Notes: generated by a model not told the origin, from the letters alone. 64,000 bases of DNA from Bacteroidota bacterium (GCA_016195025.1 JACQAL010000004.1:1-64000), one strand, 5' to 3'. Positions 1 through 8,491 are shown, numbered from the stretch's first letter. Numbers and translations: made by a program.

Positions 1-1
1 G

Positions 2-136
2 GCATTAATGAAAGCAAGCAATAAATATCCGGCAGAAAAAATACAGGAAATGGAAACTGCTCTTGCTTCGCTCAAGCAAAAACGCGATGAGCAAAATGCC
101 GAACTCGAAGAATTGAAAAAACAAACTGATGGGTGA
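2..136 (+). CDS. C-terminal end of an unknown coiled-coil protein (partial)
   Basis: The reading frame is open from the window edge to a TGA at 134-136 and gives 44 residues. They are rich in Lys, Glu, Gln and Ala with a heptad-like spacing of Leu and Met (SLKQKRDEQNAELEELKKQ), as expected for the end of an alpha-helical or coiled-coil protein. An internal ATG at 8 is possible, but the frame is open before it. The protein cannot be identified. It lies convergent to the island genes that follow and may be a chromosomal flank or part of the element. Confidence 0.45.
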   Translation, partial: ALMKASNKYPAEKIQEMETALASLKQKRDEQNAELEELKKQTDG

Positions 137-139
137 AAT

Positions 140-185
140 TCGGCTCTCTGCCCCTCTTATTGAAGGGAGGTGGATTCCATAAGGC
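140..185. repeat. REP-like palindromic repeat remnant
   Basis: The short pyrimidine run TGCCCCTCTTATTGAAGGGAGG can form a weak hairpin (CCCTCTT against AAGGGAGG). It resembles the other CCCTC/GAGGG palindromes seen in this window at 11445, 29043, 37996 and 51258. It sits between the partial gene and the primase gene, both of which end towards it. It may act as a bidirectional terminator or be a decayed repeat copy. Confidence 0.3.
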
Positions 186-246
186 GGGAGGCAGAAATAA
201 ATTATCGTTTTCATTTTATATTTTATTTAATGGTTAAATACATTCA

Positions 247-2397
247 TCAAAGGCAGAGAATCGCTATTTTTTTTGAAAGTCCTTCAGTTTGTTTATCAAA
301 CAAAGTGGCTTCCTTTTTTTTTACTAGGTCCTCATACTTTTCATATATGTGTTTTATCTCTGATTGATTTTTCGCTTCCAATAATTTTTCGGCAAGTATT
401 AGAGAAATTTTAGTGCATAAATCTTTTTGAGCTGTTGCTTTGAACATATCAATTGTGTTAGCCCATTGATCAAAGATGTCTATTGGTGAATTTTTAAAAT
501 CATAAATTATCATCATTGCGTTTTGTGTCTCTTCCAAAATAGATTTTTCTTTTTCCGCTGAGAAAATGTATTGCATTGCTTTCTGTAACCCCTTCTGAAT
601 ATTAGACGGGAGATTAGAAAATATTTCGGGCAATCTTGCGTCACCGCCTTCAAACAAAAAGTGCTTTATGACATCTTCTACATCATCGATGCCATTAGAG
701 GTAAATTTTCCTTCTTTTGTAAAAGTATTTTTGTGCTGTGCTGAATTGAGATAACCTTTAATTATTTCAGCCACAACACTGGCGTTCCCCCGTATAGTTT
801 CTTTAGTGGTTTGATAGTCATCGGCAAAGAAAAGGATTGAAGTAAGTTTGGACTTATCAGATAAGCTTATTTTCCTACTTGTTGCAATGGGATCAATTCG
901 TTGTTTTCCTCCTGTTTCAAGATCTTTGAAAACGTATTGGCCAAGTTTAATTGCTGTATTGTCATCAACTTTTAATAATCTTACTAGTACAGGACTTCTC
1001 ATATTTTCTATTTGCTCTTTAATGAATCCGTATTTTTCGACATCATTTAGTAAATCGAATTTGTATTTTACTTTACCGATTCTGTAATGATTTTTTATTC
1101 CATTGCCGCGACTGGTGCCCTGTATTGTTTCTGTCCTGATATTTACTACAGGAGCACCACTGTAAGGATGGGGGCATTCTGATAATTCAGAAAAATTCGG
1201 ATTATTCGCGATACAATTTTGTGCCCATAGGCTTGCTAAATCTGATCTTTCCTTAGGCTGCGCTGCTGAAATATAGTGCTTGGGATTTCTTTCCCCACTA
1301 GGAAGATGAGATGGCTGCAAATCATCGGCTTCAATTAGTGCATAAGTAAACGGCACAGTAATCCGGATTGAAAATTTCAGTACACCCGTTTTCCCTTCTG
1401 CAAGATTTTGAAAACATTCATTTCTTGGCGCTGTATTTTTTAAAAATAATATTTTCTCATAGGAGAATTCTTGTGTAGGAACAGATGCTGCCTGTGTATA
1501 TCCAGTGTTATGATCAAAATCAAAAGTTCCGAATTCATGGATATAATTTTTATATGGCGACCAAATGCAGTTTGATTTTATTTCTGAAAGAGCTAACAGA
1601 TTGGTATTGATAAATTGCTCTGCCTCTGTTTGTGGAACTCCCATTTTATTTAGCCAGCAGCATAAATTGAAAATGTAATTGTGTTTGGCGCCATCGGAAA
1701 AAATATTTCCTTTTTTTGCCAGAATATGGTTAGCAATTTCAAAAGAATTATTTCTACTTATTTTACCTGAAGTAGACTTTGTGAATGCTTTTTTATTTTT
1801 TATTTTTCGCAGTGTTAGGGGAATTGTATGATAGTTAATTGCATGGTCGGGATCCGGAGCAACATATCGCAAGCGATTTATATTTTTTGTATTTTCATCA
1901 AACGCTGTTTCACATTTATTCTTTGCTGCCCACTGCCGAAAGAATTCAAAATATTCTAGATGTCTGTATGGATCCGACACATGGATTATTGCGAAAAAAC
2001 CTTTGCCTCTGCAGCTATCTCCTACATAAGCAGCGTAAGGTTCTTTTTTTACTTTCTGTTTAAATAATTTTAAATCGACAGTAGGATCTATGGCATCAAA
2101 TTCTATCACAATTAAGTTTGTCCGGTAAATTTCATCACTTGCTCCTCTGCTTCCTCTTCCGTTTTTCTCAAAATAGGCTGAAACCGTAAAACATGGTATT
2201 TCCGTATTTTTGAATTCTTTTTGTTCTTCTGCATTAGTAAAAGCGCGAAGAGTCTTATTGAGTTGAAGGTGTCTGGGATCTGTCTGCATTTTTATCAACA
2301 CATCTGATAAAAGAATTTTGCTTCCGTAATAGTCGGGCGTACCCATGTTGGCAACAGCCCTAGGAAAGTAATTTACATATTGATTGAGTATGCTCAT
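247..2397 (-). CDS. BT4734/VirE-N-type primase-polymerase protein
   Basis: The N-terminal ~200 residues match the BT4734-like (VirE N) branch of archaeo-eukaryotic primases. An acidic catalytic motif IEFDAID lies near residues 98-104, a SCRGKG loop near 128-133, and DENTKNINRLRYVAPD near 167-182. A PriCT-like helical segment follows (about residues 210-290). The remaining ~420 residues are not recognised. The 716-residue length suits a primase fused to an accessory domain. It is the last gene of the minus-strand module, 71 bp after the RepA-like ATPase, so primer synthesis for element replication is the likely role. The role is inferred from family and context. Confidence 0.7.
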   Translation of the reverse strand: MSILNQYVNYFPRAVANMGTPDYYGSKILLSDVLIKMQTDPRHLQLNKTLRAFTNAEEQKEFKNTEIPCFTVSAYFEKNGRGSRGASDEIYRTNLIVIEFDAIDPTVDLKLFKQKVKKEPYAAYVGDSCRGKGFFAIIHVSDPYRHLEYFEFFRQWAAKNKCETAFDENTKNINRLRYVAPDPDHAINYHTIPLTLRKIKNKKAFTKSTSGKISRNNSFEIANHILAKKGNIFSDGAKHNYIFNLCCWLNKMGVPQTEAEQFINTNLLALSEIKSNCIWSPYKNYIHEFGTFDFDHNTGYTQAASVPTQEFSYEKILFLKNTAPRNECFQNLAEGKTGVLKFSIRITVPFTYALIEADDLQPSHLPSGERNPKHYISAAQPKERSDLASLWAQNCIANNPNFSELSECPHPYSGAPVVNIRTETIQGTSRGNGIKNHYRIGKVKYKFDLLNDVEKYGFIKEQIENMRSPVLVRLLKVDDNTAIKLGQYVFKDLETGGKQRIDPIATSRKISLSDKSKLTSILFFADDYQTTKETIRGNASVVAEIIKGYLNSAQHKNTFTKEGKFTSNGIDDVEDVIKHFLFEGGDARLPEIFSNLPSNIQKGLQKAMQYIFSAEKEKSILEETQNAMMIIYDFKNSPIDIFDQWANTIDMFKATAQKDLCTKISLILAEKLLEAKNQSEIKHIYEKYEDLVKKKEATLFDKQTEGLSKKIAILCL

Positions 2398-2468
2398 TTT
2401 ATACTGGAAAAATCATTTTTCCATTGTTGTTTCCATTTTCCATCGTAATAGTGGAAATGGAAAAGTCC

Positions 2469-3623
2469 TTACATGCTGTTTCCGTTTCCGTTGTTAGATA
2501 TAGGTAAGAGTTCCCAGATTGCCTCCTTACCCACTTTCTTTTTGTTTAGGATGCAAATCTCTTTTCCGTTGGTTAATTCCCGCTTTTCTTCCTCAATAAG
2601 ATTCAGTCGTTCCCTGATGGTGCGTTCGCTAGCGTTAAAATCTTTGCAAAGTTTTTCAGCAAGTTGGGAGTGACTCATCGGCTTTTCTGCTATGTGCTTT
2701 TCTAGGTAATCACAAATAATATCCGGATCAGCCTTGCGAGTTTTCTCCTTTACTAATTCTGAAATTTCTTCTGTGGATGCAAGAACAAGTTCATGCGTAT
2801 CCTCTGCGTACTTAATGAAATATGTATCGGGCATTTTTATCACCCTTGTTTTCATACATTTTACATGAATAAAATCAGTTTGATTTTGTTTTGCGTCTTT
2901 TACATAAGCTACGCTAAGAACAAGAGATGCCTTGTTTATTAATTCAGTGCCTAAATGTCCGCGAGCCTTCTCGCCGCCCGGATTCTCATGGATGATGCAC
3001 AAAAATGTAACATCATATTCATTGATGGTTACATTCATCATGTCTATCAATTGCATGGACACGCCCACTTGGTTGAAATCGGAAACGCAGTCGGAAGCGA
3101 CATCAAGCACAACGAATAAATGTTTGTCGGTCGTTGTCTCGCGCAGGTGCTTCAAATAATCATCCAGTACTTGATATCGCTCATGACGAGCAATATTTAA
3201 CAGAGAGATATAATCAAAGTTATCCGGATGGTCACTGATAGAAAACCCTGCTTTTGTTTGAATTTGCTGTAGCGCATATGGAAATTGTTCTTTCAGATTT
3301 CGCTCTGTATCTACATATAACAAATAAAATGGCTGAAACTCATTCCTGCTGAATTGTAGGAGAGTATTGGTGCAATCTGGAGTACTTAGTAGTCTTGCAC
3401 AAACGGTCTCAGCAAGGCGGCTCTTATGTTGACCTGCTTTCCCTTGAATAACATTTATTGTATTGGGATGAATTAGAGGTTTACCGAATTGATAAATTAT
3501 AGAAGAAGAAAAAACTATCTCTTTTTCTTTTCTAATACGCAAATCTTTTTGCGTCTGTTTAACGGAAGTAAGTTGTGGGTTAAGCACTTCTTCCATCGAA
3601 ATATATTCCGTAGTTTTGTTCAT
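2469..3623 (-). CDS. RepA-like AAA ATPase / helicase loader
   Basis: A P-loop GKAGQHKS lies at residues 61-68 and a Walker B strand LFVVLD near 169-174, followed by a Cys/Asp-rich stretch. The fold corresponds to the RecA/DnaB-like AAA_25 group of plasmid and island replication ATPases (RepA-type). The C-terminal ~90 residues look like a winged helix (QLAEKLCKDFNASERTIRERL) that could bind DNA or partners. The P-loop lacks the usual second Gly (GQHKS instead of GxGKS), yet keeps Lys and Ser. It precedes the primase gene on the same strand, and the two plausibly work together in unwinding and priming. Confidence 0.7.
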   Translation of the reverse strand: MNKTTEYISMEEVLNPQLTSVKQTQKDLRIRKEKEIVFSSSIIYQFGKPLIHPNTINVIQGKAGQHKSRLAETVCARLLSTPDCTNTLLQFSRNEFQPFYLLYVDTERNLKEQFPYALQQIQTKAGFSISDHPDNFDYISLLNIARHERYQVLDDYLKHLRETTTDKHLFVVLDVASDCVSDFNQVGVSMQLIDMMNVTINEYDVTFLCIIHENPGGEKARGHLGTELINKASLVLSVAYVKDAKQNQTDFIHVKCMKTRVIKMPDTYFIKYAEDTHELVLASTEEISELVKEKTRKADPDIICDYLEKHIAEKPMSHSQLAEKLCKDFNASERTIRERLNLIEEEKRELTNGKEICILNKKKVGKEAIWELLPISNNGNGNSM

Positions 3624-3631
3624 ATTATTGT

Positions 3632-3690
3632 TTTATTAAAATGCCTTCGCTCATCCTCGAAAAATTAGCGGGGCATTTTTTGTTTATGTG
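3632..3690 (-). terminator. Imperfect hairpin between methyltransferase and ATPase genes
   Basis: The arms AATGCC...GGCATT, extended by a second pairing block TCGCT/AGCGG, flank a loop of about 15 bases. On either strand the hairpin ends in A/T-rich tails. It lies in the 93-bp gap between two minus-strand genes and could terminate or attenuate read-through from the methyltransferase gene. The stem has a bulge, so support is moderate. Confidence 0.4.
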
Positions 3691-3716
3691 TTTTTATTAT
3701 TTCAGCATTTTTTTAT

Positions 3717-4349
3717 TTAGAATAATTCTGGGTGACGTAATTCATTTTCAATTCTCTTATTAGCGATGTTGACATACTCTTGTTCTAATTCAAATCCGAT
3801 GTATTGCCTTTTAGATTTAATAGCAGCAATTGCTGTTGTGCCAGATCCGATGAATGGATCAAGTACGATATCTGTTTCTTTTACTGAAACTCGCTCCAAA
3901 ACTTTTCTCCAAAGATTTATTGGCTTCGGACATGGGTGTCCGTTTTGGGGAGATCTTTCTGTATGCTTGATTGTATCCGGTTGACATCCCTTTCCATTTT
4001 CTAGATAAGGACACTTTCCATATACTAATATAGGGGACCATGTTGTGAATCCCCATGGATTGTGGTTTACTCCTGCAGGAATATACCAATTCAAAATCCA
4101 GGTGGGCTCTGGGAAGAGCCACATTTGAGTTTGCCCGCAAGTAAAGGCAACCCGCTTGCAAGTCCGGAATAGTTCAGGCATTATGCCGTTTATTAATGGA
4201 ATAACATTTTTTCTGGTATCAAGGAAGCTTTTATAAGGACATTCTACACCATAAGGAAAATCGGTCAGACATACATCAAAGAACTTATCTGGAATTTTTT
4301 TTATTAATTCAAGACAATCCCCTTGGAATATTTTATTTAATTCTAACAT
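3717..4349 (-). CDS. DNA amino-methyltransferase, beta class, with unusual DFPY motif
   Basis: The order of motifs is that of beta-class N6-adenine/N4-cytosine methyltransferases. The catalytic motif IV comes first (VCLTDFPYG, residues ~28-36), and the SAM-binding motif I comes near the C-terminus (VLDPFIGSGTTAIAA, ~162-176), followed by IGFELEQEYVNIA. The target-recognition part between them is short; at 210 residues this is a small orphan-type enzyme with no restriction gene beside it. Motif IV is normally DPPY or SPPY. Here the first Pro is replaced by Phe, which may alter activity. It could protect the island DNA or mark it. Specificity cannot be read from sequence. Confidence 0.7.
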   Translation of the reverse strand: MLELNKIFQGDCLELIKKIPDKFFDVCLTDFPYGVECPYKSFLDTRKNVIPLINGIMPELFRTCKRVAFTCGQTQMWLFPEPTWILNWYIPAGVNHNPWGFTTWSPILVYGKCPYLENGKGCQPDTIKHTERSPQNGHPCPKPINLWRKVLERVSVKETDIVLDPFIGSGTTAIAAIKSKRQYIGFELEQEYVNIANKRIENELRHPELF

Positions 4350-4384
4350 TAATCAGTGTCAATTTCTGCTGCTGCTTTTATAAA

Positions 4385-4678
4385 TTATTTTTTTGAGTTC
4401 ATAAATTCTGTGAGAGTTTTTCTGCTGAAAAAAAGTTGTTTAATTGAAGGTTTTTTCCAAAACTCTATCTGCTTAAGGCAGCATTTTTTATAGAGGGTGT
4501 TTTTACTGTACCCAGTAATAGCCATCGCCTCAAAAATTCCAATCGTATCATTTTCTTCTTTCTCATTCACATGTGACTGTAGGGGTAACTTCTTCTCATG
4601 TAAAAATTCCAGGATAATATTTTTCAAGTCCTCTCTATTGACGACAAGCACTGGACTTATTTCGTTAGTAGGTTTCAT
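4385..4678 (-). CDS. Excisionase-like helix-turn-helix protein
   Basis: This 97-residue protein has a C-terminal MerR/excisionase-type HTH (PF12728-like): IFEAMAITGYSKNTLYKK, followed by a wing segment ending in FSRKTLTEFMNSKK. The N-terminal 45 residues are charged and not recognised. Such proteins are standard in Bacteroidota integrative elements, where they act as recombination directionality factors or local regulators. It is the first gene of the island's minus-strand module. The repeat cluster at 4785-4826, about 110 bp upstream, is a possible binding site. Confidence 0.65.
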   Translation of the reverse strand: MKPTNEISPVLVVNREDLKNIILEFLHEKKLPLQSHVNEKEENDTIGIFEAMAITGYSKNTLYKKCCLKQIEFWKKPSIKQLFFSRKTLTEFMNSKK

Positions 4679-4784
4679 GAATTTGTTTGGATAAGTTGTA
4701 ATTATTTCCAGTAAAATCTTCTAAGTGAGATATTGACTGGCTCTTTCTCATTTGAAGTCAAAACTAATGCATCGAAATGGGAGA

Positions 4785-4826
4785 AATGTCTTAAGTGTCT
4801 CATGAAAGACACTTATAAGACACTTT
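4785..4826. promoter_or_regulatory. Repeat cluster, candidate operator or iteron site
   Basis: The heptamer AGTGTCT/AGACACT occurs three times, plus a partial copy (ATGTCTTA), within ~42 bp. The central part is a perfect 9-bp inverted repeat (TAAGTGTCT, 6-base loop, AGACACTTA). It lies between the unknown gene ending at 4874 and the HTH gene starting at 4678, so it is upstream of the whole replication module. Operator for the HTH protein or replication iterons are both possible. Confidence 0.45.
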
Positions 4827-4873
4827 GATTTTAAAAAGAGGTGAGGGAAAGCGTAATTCTATTGACTGCAGAA

Positions 4874-5914
4874 CTAGATTCGGAATAGCCGGTCAACAGG
4901 AATTTTATTTGGATCTAATTCTTTCGGTCTGCGATCAGAGCCGGGTCTTAAATATTTTAGCAATGTAGAATAAGATATTTCGCCACCTTCCTTTGCAGTA
5001 AAATTTTGAATAATAAAATATGCTATTTCGTCTGTGGTGTTTGCTAATGCAGTAGTTTTTTTATTTACAATTTTCTGAGATAATTGATAAAAAATATCCG
5101 CAAAAATATTTACATTACAATTTAATTTGAACTTGAATTGTTTTTCATTTTTTTTATCATCCAGAATTTCAGGGATATTGTTGAAAATGTGAAATCTGTG
5201 CAAAATAAATTCATTTATGTCTTCCTCAGAAGCTAAAATAACTGGCAGACGATCATTGTAGGGCTCGGTTACTAGGTATTTGAAAATTCTTTTTAAAATT
5301 TCGACTTTTGAGTTCCATGTTAAAATTATAATCGGTGATGGTTGATAATCGCTAACTGGCTGAGCGGATGAAATATCCTTAGCTTTATTCTGTTCATTTA
5401 TTGGATCCGTTTTCTTACCTTTCTTTTCTTTCCTGCTTTCACTTACCTCATCTTCATTTGCCGGTTTGCACATCACATTTATTTCCTTAATAAAAACATC
5501 AATAAGTTCAAACTCGGTATTATATCTTTCTATATCTTCTTTTTTAGAAGAATCGGTAGTATCAGAATTTTTTTTACAAAATGCTTTTCTTTTCTTAATG
5601 TGCTCGCCAAGTTCTTTTGTGACATCACTTATATATTCCTTGAATTTTGATTCTGGAATTGATAAATTAATAGATCCAATTTCAACTTTAAATTGGCTAA
5701 GGCAGCATGATAAGTAATGACGGTAATCTTCTATTTCATTTTCATGTTTTTCGAATGAAAATACTTCCGGGTTTTGCGAAAACGAACCGTCAACGTATAC
5801 TTGCACATCCCCTTCCCAAAAATTATATTTATGAATATCATTTCCAATTCTTACATTGCAAACGCCATGATTGAGCATATTATGCAGGTTTTCTCTTTCA
5901 GGTTGTTGAAGCAT
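4874..5914 (-). CDS. Unknown island protein with RteC-like C-terminal region
   Basis: A 346-residue protein with no signal peptide or membrane segment. The middle (about 165-180) is a Lys/Glu-rich, low-complexity linker. The C-terminal third (FADIFYQLSQKIV, then ISYSTLLKYLRPGSDRRP) resembles the end of RteC-like or related proteins carried by Bacteroidota mobile elements, in which a short helix-rich domain precedes a YL-rich, Arg-rich tail. The resemblance is by eye only. It is the first gene of the island block on the minus strand, and its downstream gap holds the repeat cluster. Function is unknown; a regulatory role is one possibility. Confidence 0.5.
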   Translation of the reverse strand: MLQQPERENLHNMLNHGVCNVRIGNDIHKYNFWEGDVQVYVDGSFSQNPEVFSFEKHENEIEDYRHYLSCCLSQFKVEIGSINLSIPESKFKEYISDVTKELGEHIKKRKAFCKKNSDTTDSSKKEDIERYNTEFELIDVFIKEINVMCKPANEDEVSESRKEKKGKKTDPINEQNKAKDISSAQPVSDYQPSPIIILTWNSKVEILKRIFKYLVTEPYNDRLPVILASEEDINEFILHRFHIFNNIPEILDDKKNEKQFKFKLNCNVNIFADIFYQLSQKIVNKKTTALANTTDEIAYFIIQNFTAKEGGEISYSTLLKYLRPGSDRRPKELDPNKIPVDRLFRI

Positions 5915-6031
5915 TTATTTAGATCTTTAGGAAATGTTTTAGTTGTAAAAAAATTTACAAAAAATTGAATTTAGCAAAGGTAAAATCATTTTTTTAAAAT
6001 AATGTCTCCCCGTTAGCGTCATCTCAGACTG

Positions 6032-6304
6032 ATGAAATGTGTAGATGGCACAACCACTTCACATGAGGGAGTTGCATTGTTTTATGCTATGGAAAGAGTG
6101 TTGAAGACAAAAAAAGTTGTACAACTTTCTTTGTGAGGGGCTACGCCATTATCTTCTTCTTTTCTAAATTCTTCTTTCAGAGAACTTCACGATAAATACG
6201 GTCATAAATTTTTGAGTAAGCATATTATACTGGTAAATTTCCTGCCATCACAAGCTGTGAGTATTCGTGGTTACCTTAAAGAATTAGACAAGTTGGTTCA
6301 ATAA
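6032..6304 (+). pseudogene. Small broken reading frame with internal TGA
   Basis: An ATG at 6032 opens 34 codons (MKCVDGTTTSHEGVALFYAM...) ending in TGA at 6134. The same frame then stays open for 55 more codons (ELHDKYGHKFLSKHIILVNF...) to TAA at 6302. The second part has protein-like composition and is followed by a hairpin with a T-run at 6322-6354, so it may be the remains of one ~90-residue gene split by a nonsense mutation, or two tiny genes. The product is not recognised. It stands at the right edge of the island. Confidence 0.3.
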
Positions 6305-6321
6305 AAAATATTTGTTCCGTT

Positions 6322-6354
6322 TTAGAAAACCGTTTCTGAAAGAATGGTTTTTTT
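6322..6354 (+). terminator. Hairpin with T-tract after the small broken ORF
   Basis: GAAAACCGTTTC and GAAAGAATGGTTTTTTT can pair imperfectly, giving a stem followed by seven T residues on the plus strand. It lies 18 bp after the stop at 6304, which fits a Rho-independent terminator for rightward transcription. Confidence 0.45.
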
Positions 6355-6538
6355 GTTTACCTAATTACTAAACTTACCTATGATAAAAATGAACAACAAT
6401 ATTGAGATTACTTTACCATTATTTTAGTGAAAGTTTATCATTCATGTTCCTAAATGGTTCCTTTCTAGTAAGGAAACGATTGTAACTAGTTGAAAAACAA
6501 TTTCTATCTTTGGTAAGGAATCTCCCAGGCGGGCCAAC

Positions 6539-6582
6539 CAAATCGGTATATCGGAGGTTCAACTCAGGTATGCCGATTTTTT
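6539..6582 (+). terminator. Hairpin with T8 tail overlapping the flippase gene end
   Basis: AATCGGTATA pairs with TATGCCGATT (one G-T wobble) around a 19-base loop and is followed by eight T residues on the plus strand. The right arm overlaps the last codons of the minus-strand flippase gene. Its polarity suits transcription leaving the island rightwards. The loop contains a GGTTCAACT string like a tRNA T-loop, but its flanks do not pair as a T-stem. Confidence 0.4.
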
Positions 6583-8036
6583 TTCGTCCAATCCTTTCTT
6601 TGAAAAAAGAAAACAGTGCTGATAAAAACAAGAAGAAGAAAATTTTTGGCAACTAAATTCAAAACACTGGAAGAAATTTCAAACTGCTCTGATAAAAGAT
6701 ATAGTATTAAAGACAAACCTACATATCCTAAAAACCTTTTCATATCATAATTCACCGGATAATATTTGTTGCCGATGAAAAATGAAACAACCATCATTCC
6801 TGCATAACAAACAAGCGTTGCCCAGGCGCTTGCCATGTAACCGAACTTCGGAATGAAAACAAAATTTCCGATGAGCGTGATGACTGCTCCGAAAATTGTG
6901 AGATACGCTCCCCATTTTGTTTTGTCAGTGAGTTTATACCAGATGGAAAGATTGAAAAAGACTCCGAGAGAAAAATTTGCGAGCAGCAAAATCGGAACCA
7001 CATCCAATCCGGAACGAAAATCTTCTCCGATGAAATATTGGAGCCATGATATGTTGAGCATTGTGCCGAGGAAAATGAGCATGCAGATGATGACGAAATA
7101 ATCCATCACGCGCGCATAAACTTTTTTTGCATCGGCTTCTTGTGATTGGGAAAAGAAAAACGGTTCGGCAGCGAAGCGGAAAGTTTGAATGAACATGGTC
7201 ATGATGATGGAAATTTTATAACACGCTCCGTAAATTCCCACTTGCTCCAGCGCAATATCTGAAGGGAGAAGATATTTGAGAAGTATTCTGTCTATGGTTT
7301 CGTTGGTCATTCCTGCAAGCCCTGCCACTAAAAGTGGAAGTGCATAGGGAAGAATTGTTTTCAGCAGAGAAATATCTAAAGAAAATTTTGCCCGAACAAT
7401 AGAAGGAAGTTGAACGAGAAGCGTAACTGCGCTTGCAATCACATTTGAAATAAAAATATAACCGATTCCGATTTCAGGAGAATAGATTGAACTCACCCAA
7501 CTGTTGGAGTTGGAATCGTAAACTTTTTTGCAGTATACAATAAAAAACAAATTGAAGAAAATGTTTACCGCAATGTTGAGTGTTTTGATTGCAGCGAACG
7601 TTTTTGCTTTGTTCTGTTCGCGGAGTTTGGCAAAGGCAATGGAAGAGATTGCATCCATTCCGAGAATGAGCGCAAACCAAATTATATATTCAGGATGGTT
7701 GGGATAACGGATTGCATTTGCAATGGGCTGGGAAAAGAGCCAGAGGAAAACAATAAACAAAACAGATGTGATTCCAACCGAAGAAAGAATGGCGCTGTAA
7801 ACTTTTTCTTTGTTTTCATTCTTCACCGAAAAATTAAAGAGCGCGGTTTCCATTCCATACGTGAGGACTATAATAAGGAAGGAAACATAGGCGTACATTT
7901 CATTCACGGTTCCGTATTCGGCTGGAGAAAAATTGTATGTGTAAAGAGGAACAAGCAAATAATTCAGCAGGCGACCGATGATGGTCGGAAGTCCGTAGAT
8001 AGCGGTCTGCGAAGCGAGTTTTTTAAATGGATTCAA
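6564..8036 (-). CDS. Polysaccharide flippase (Wzx/MATE-like, MOP superfamily)
   Basis: At 490 residues with about 12-14 hydrophobic helices, this is a typical oligosaccharide flippase of the RfbX/Wzx group. The start has the characteristic ASQTAIYGLPTIIGRLLNYL pattern, followed by YTYNFSPAEYGTVNEMYAYV, which is conserved in lipid-linked sugar exporters. It would flip undecaprenyl-linked repeat units across the inner membrane. It stands alone between the island and ssb, away from the sugar gene block at 33-39 kb. The last residues (KKNRHT) are encoded inside a terminator-like hairpin. No separate promoter was recognised. Confidence 0.8.
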   Translation of the reverse strand: MNPFKKLASQTAIYGLPTIIGRLLNYLLVPLYTYNFSPAEYGTVNEMYAYVSFLIIVLTYGMETALFNFSVKNENKEKVYSAILSSVGITSVLFIVFLWLFSQPIANAIRYPNHPEYIIWFALILGMDAISSIAFAKLREQNKAKTFAAIKTLNIAVNIFFNLFFIVYCKKVYDSNSNSWVSSIYSPEIGIGYIFISNVIASAVTLLVQLPSIVRAKFSLDISLLKTILPYALPLLVAGLAGMTNETIDRILLKYLLPSDIALEQVGIYGACYKISIIMTMFIQTFRFAAEPFFFSQSQEADAKKVYARVMDYFVIICMLIFLGTMLNISWLQYFIGEDFRSGLDVVPILLLANFSLGVFFNLSIWYKLTDKTKWGAYLTIFGAVITLIGNFVFIPKFGYMASAWATLVCYAGMMVVSFFIGNKYYPVNYDMKRFLGYVGLSLILYLLSEQFEISSSVLNLVAKNFLLLVFISTVFFFQRKDWTKKNRHT

Positions 8037-8102
8037 CGCGCAGGAAACGTTTGGTTGTATTCTTTATTTCAAAGTTCAATCTTTTAACCTGTAGAAAAAA
8101 CA

Positions 8103-8135
8103 AAAGCCCTGTTTTTTATTAACAGGGCTTTCGTG
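8103..8135 (-). terminator. Rho-independent terminator downstream of ssb
   Basis: AAAGCCCTGTT and AACAGGGCTTT form a perfect 11-bp stem with a short A/T loop. On the minus strand the stem is followed by TTGTTTTTTC. It lies 18-50 bp after the ssb stop and before the flippase gene, so the two minus-strand genes are probably separate transcription units. Confidence 0.75.
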
Positions 8136-8152
8136 AAGAAGAAAAGTTTTTC

Positions 8153-8491
8153 TTAGTTCTTTCCTCCGAGCATGAGCAGTTCGCTCACTTGTATCTCGGT
8201 GACATAGCGCTTCACGCCTTCTTTGTCGGTGTAATTGCGGTTGAGGAGTTTTCCTTCAACGGCAACTTCGCTTCCTTTCTTGAGATACTTCTCAATGATT
8301 TCTGCGGTTTTGCCCCACGCAACGAGGTTGTGCCATTGCGTGTCGGTTACTTTTTCGCCCGCTTTGTTGCGGTAGGTTTCGTTGGTGGCGAGCGAGAACT
8401 TCGCTACTTTTTTTCCCCCATTGAGTTCTTTCACTTCGGGGTTTTGCCCTAAGTTTCCGATGAGCTGAACTTTGTTTCTTAATGTGTTCAT
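8153..8491 (-). CDS. ssb: Single-stranded DNA-binding protein
   Basis: The product from the ATG at 8491 is 112 residues (MNTLRNKVQLIGNLGQNPEV), an OB-fold SSB of the short Bacteroidota type. KVQLIGNLGQNPEVK, FSLATNETYRNKAGEK, WHNLVAWGKTAEIIEKYLKKG and VEGKLLNRNYTDKEG follow the family pattern. It lacks the long acidic C-terminal tail of E. coli SSB and ends in LLMLGGKN. The frame is open 31 codons further upstream, but that part has no SSB similarity, so I use the internal start. It would coat single-stranded DNA in replication and repair. A GGTGCGG/CCGCACC hairpin at 8508-8557 lies in its leader. Confidence 0.85.
   Translation of the reverse strand: MNTLRNKVQLIGNLGQNPEVKELNGGKKVAKFSLATNETYRNKAGEKVTDTQWHNLVAWGKTAEIIEKYLKKGSEVAVEGKLLNRNYTDKEGVKRYVTEIQVSELLMLGGKN

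Larger units (their letters stand above)
247..6304. mobile_element. Part of an integrative genomic island (replication module)
   Basis: Five minus-strand genes encode an excisionase-like HTH protein, a DNA methyltransferase, a RepA-like ATPase, a BT4734-type primase and an unknown protein. This is a gene set known from Bacteroidota integrative or mobilizable elements. The stretch is visibly more AT-rich than the housekeeping genes to its right, and contains a repeat cluster at 4785-4826 and broken small ORFs at 6032-6304. No integrase, relaxase or attachment site was found in the window, so the left limit is unknown and the right limit before the flippase gene is a guess. Confidence 0.5.

Noticed and set aside
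6539-6582. tRNA 3' end (attachment site remnant)
   Set aside because: GGTTCAACT resembles a T-loop, but flanking bases (GGAGG and CAGGT) do not pair and no acceptor stem is found; a hairpin with T-run explains it better.
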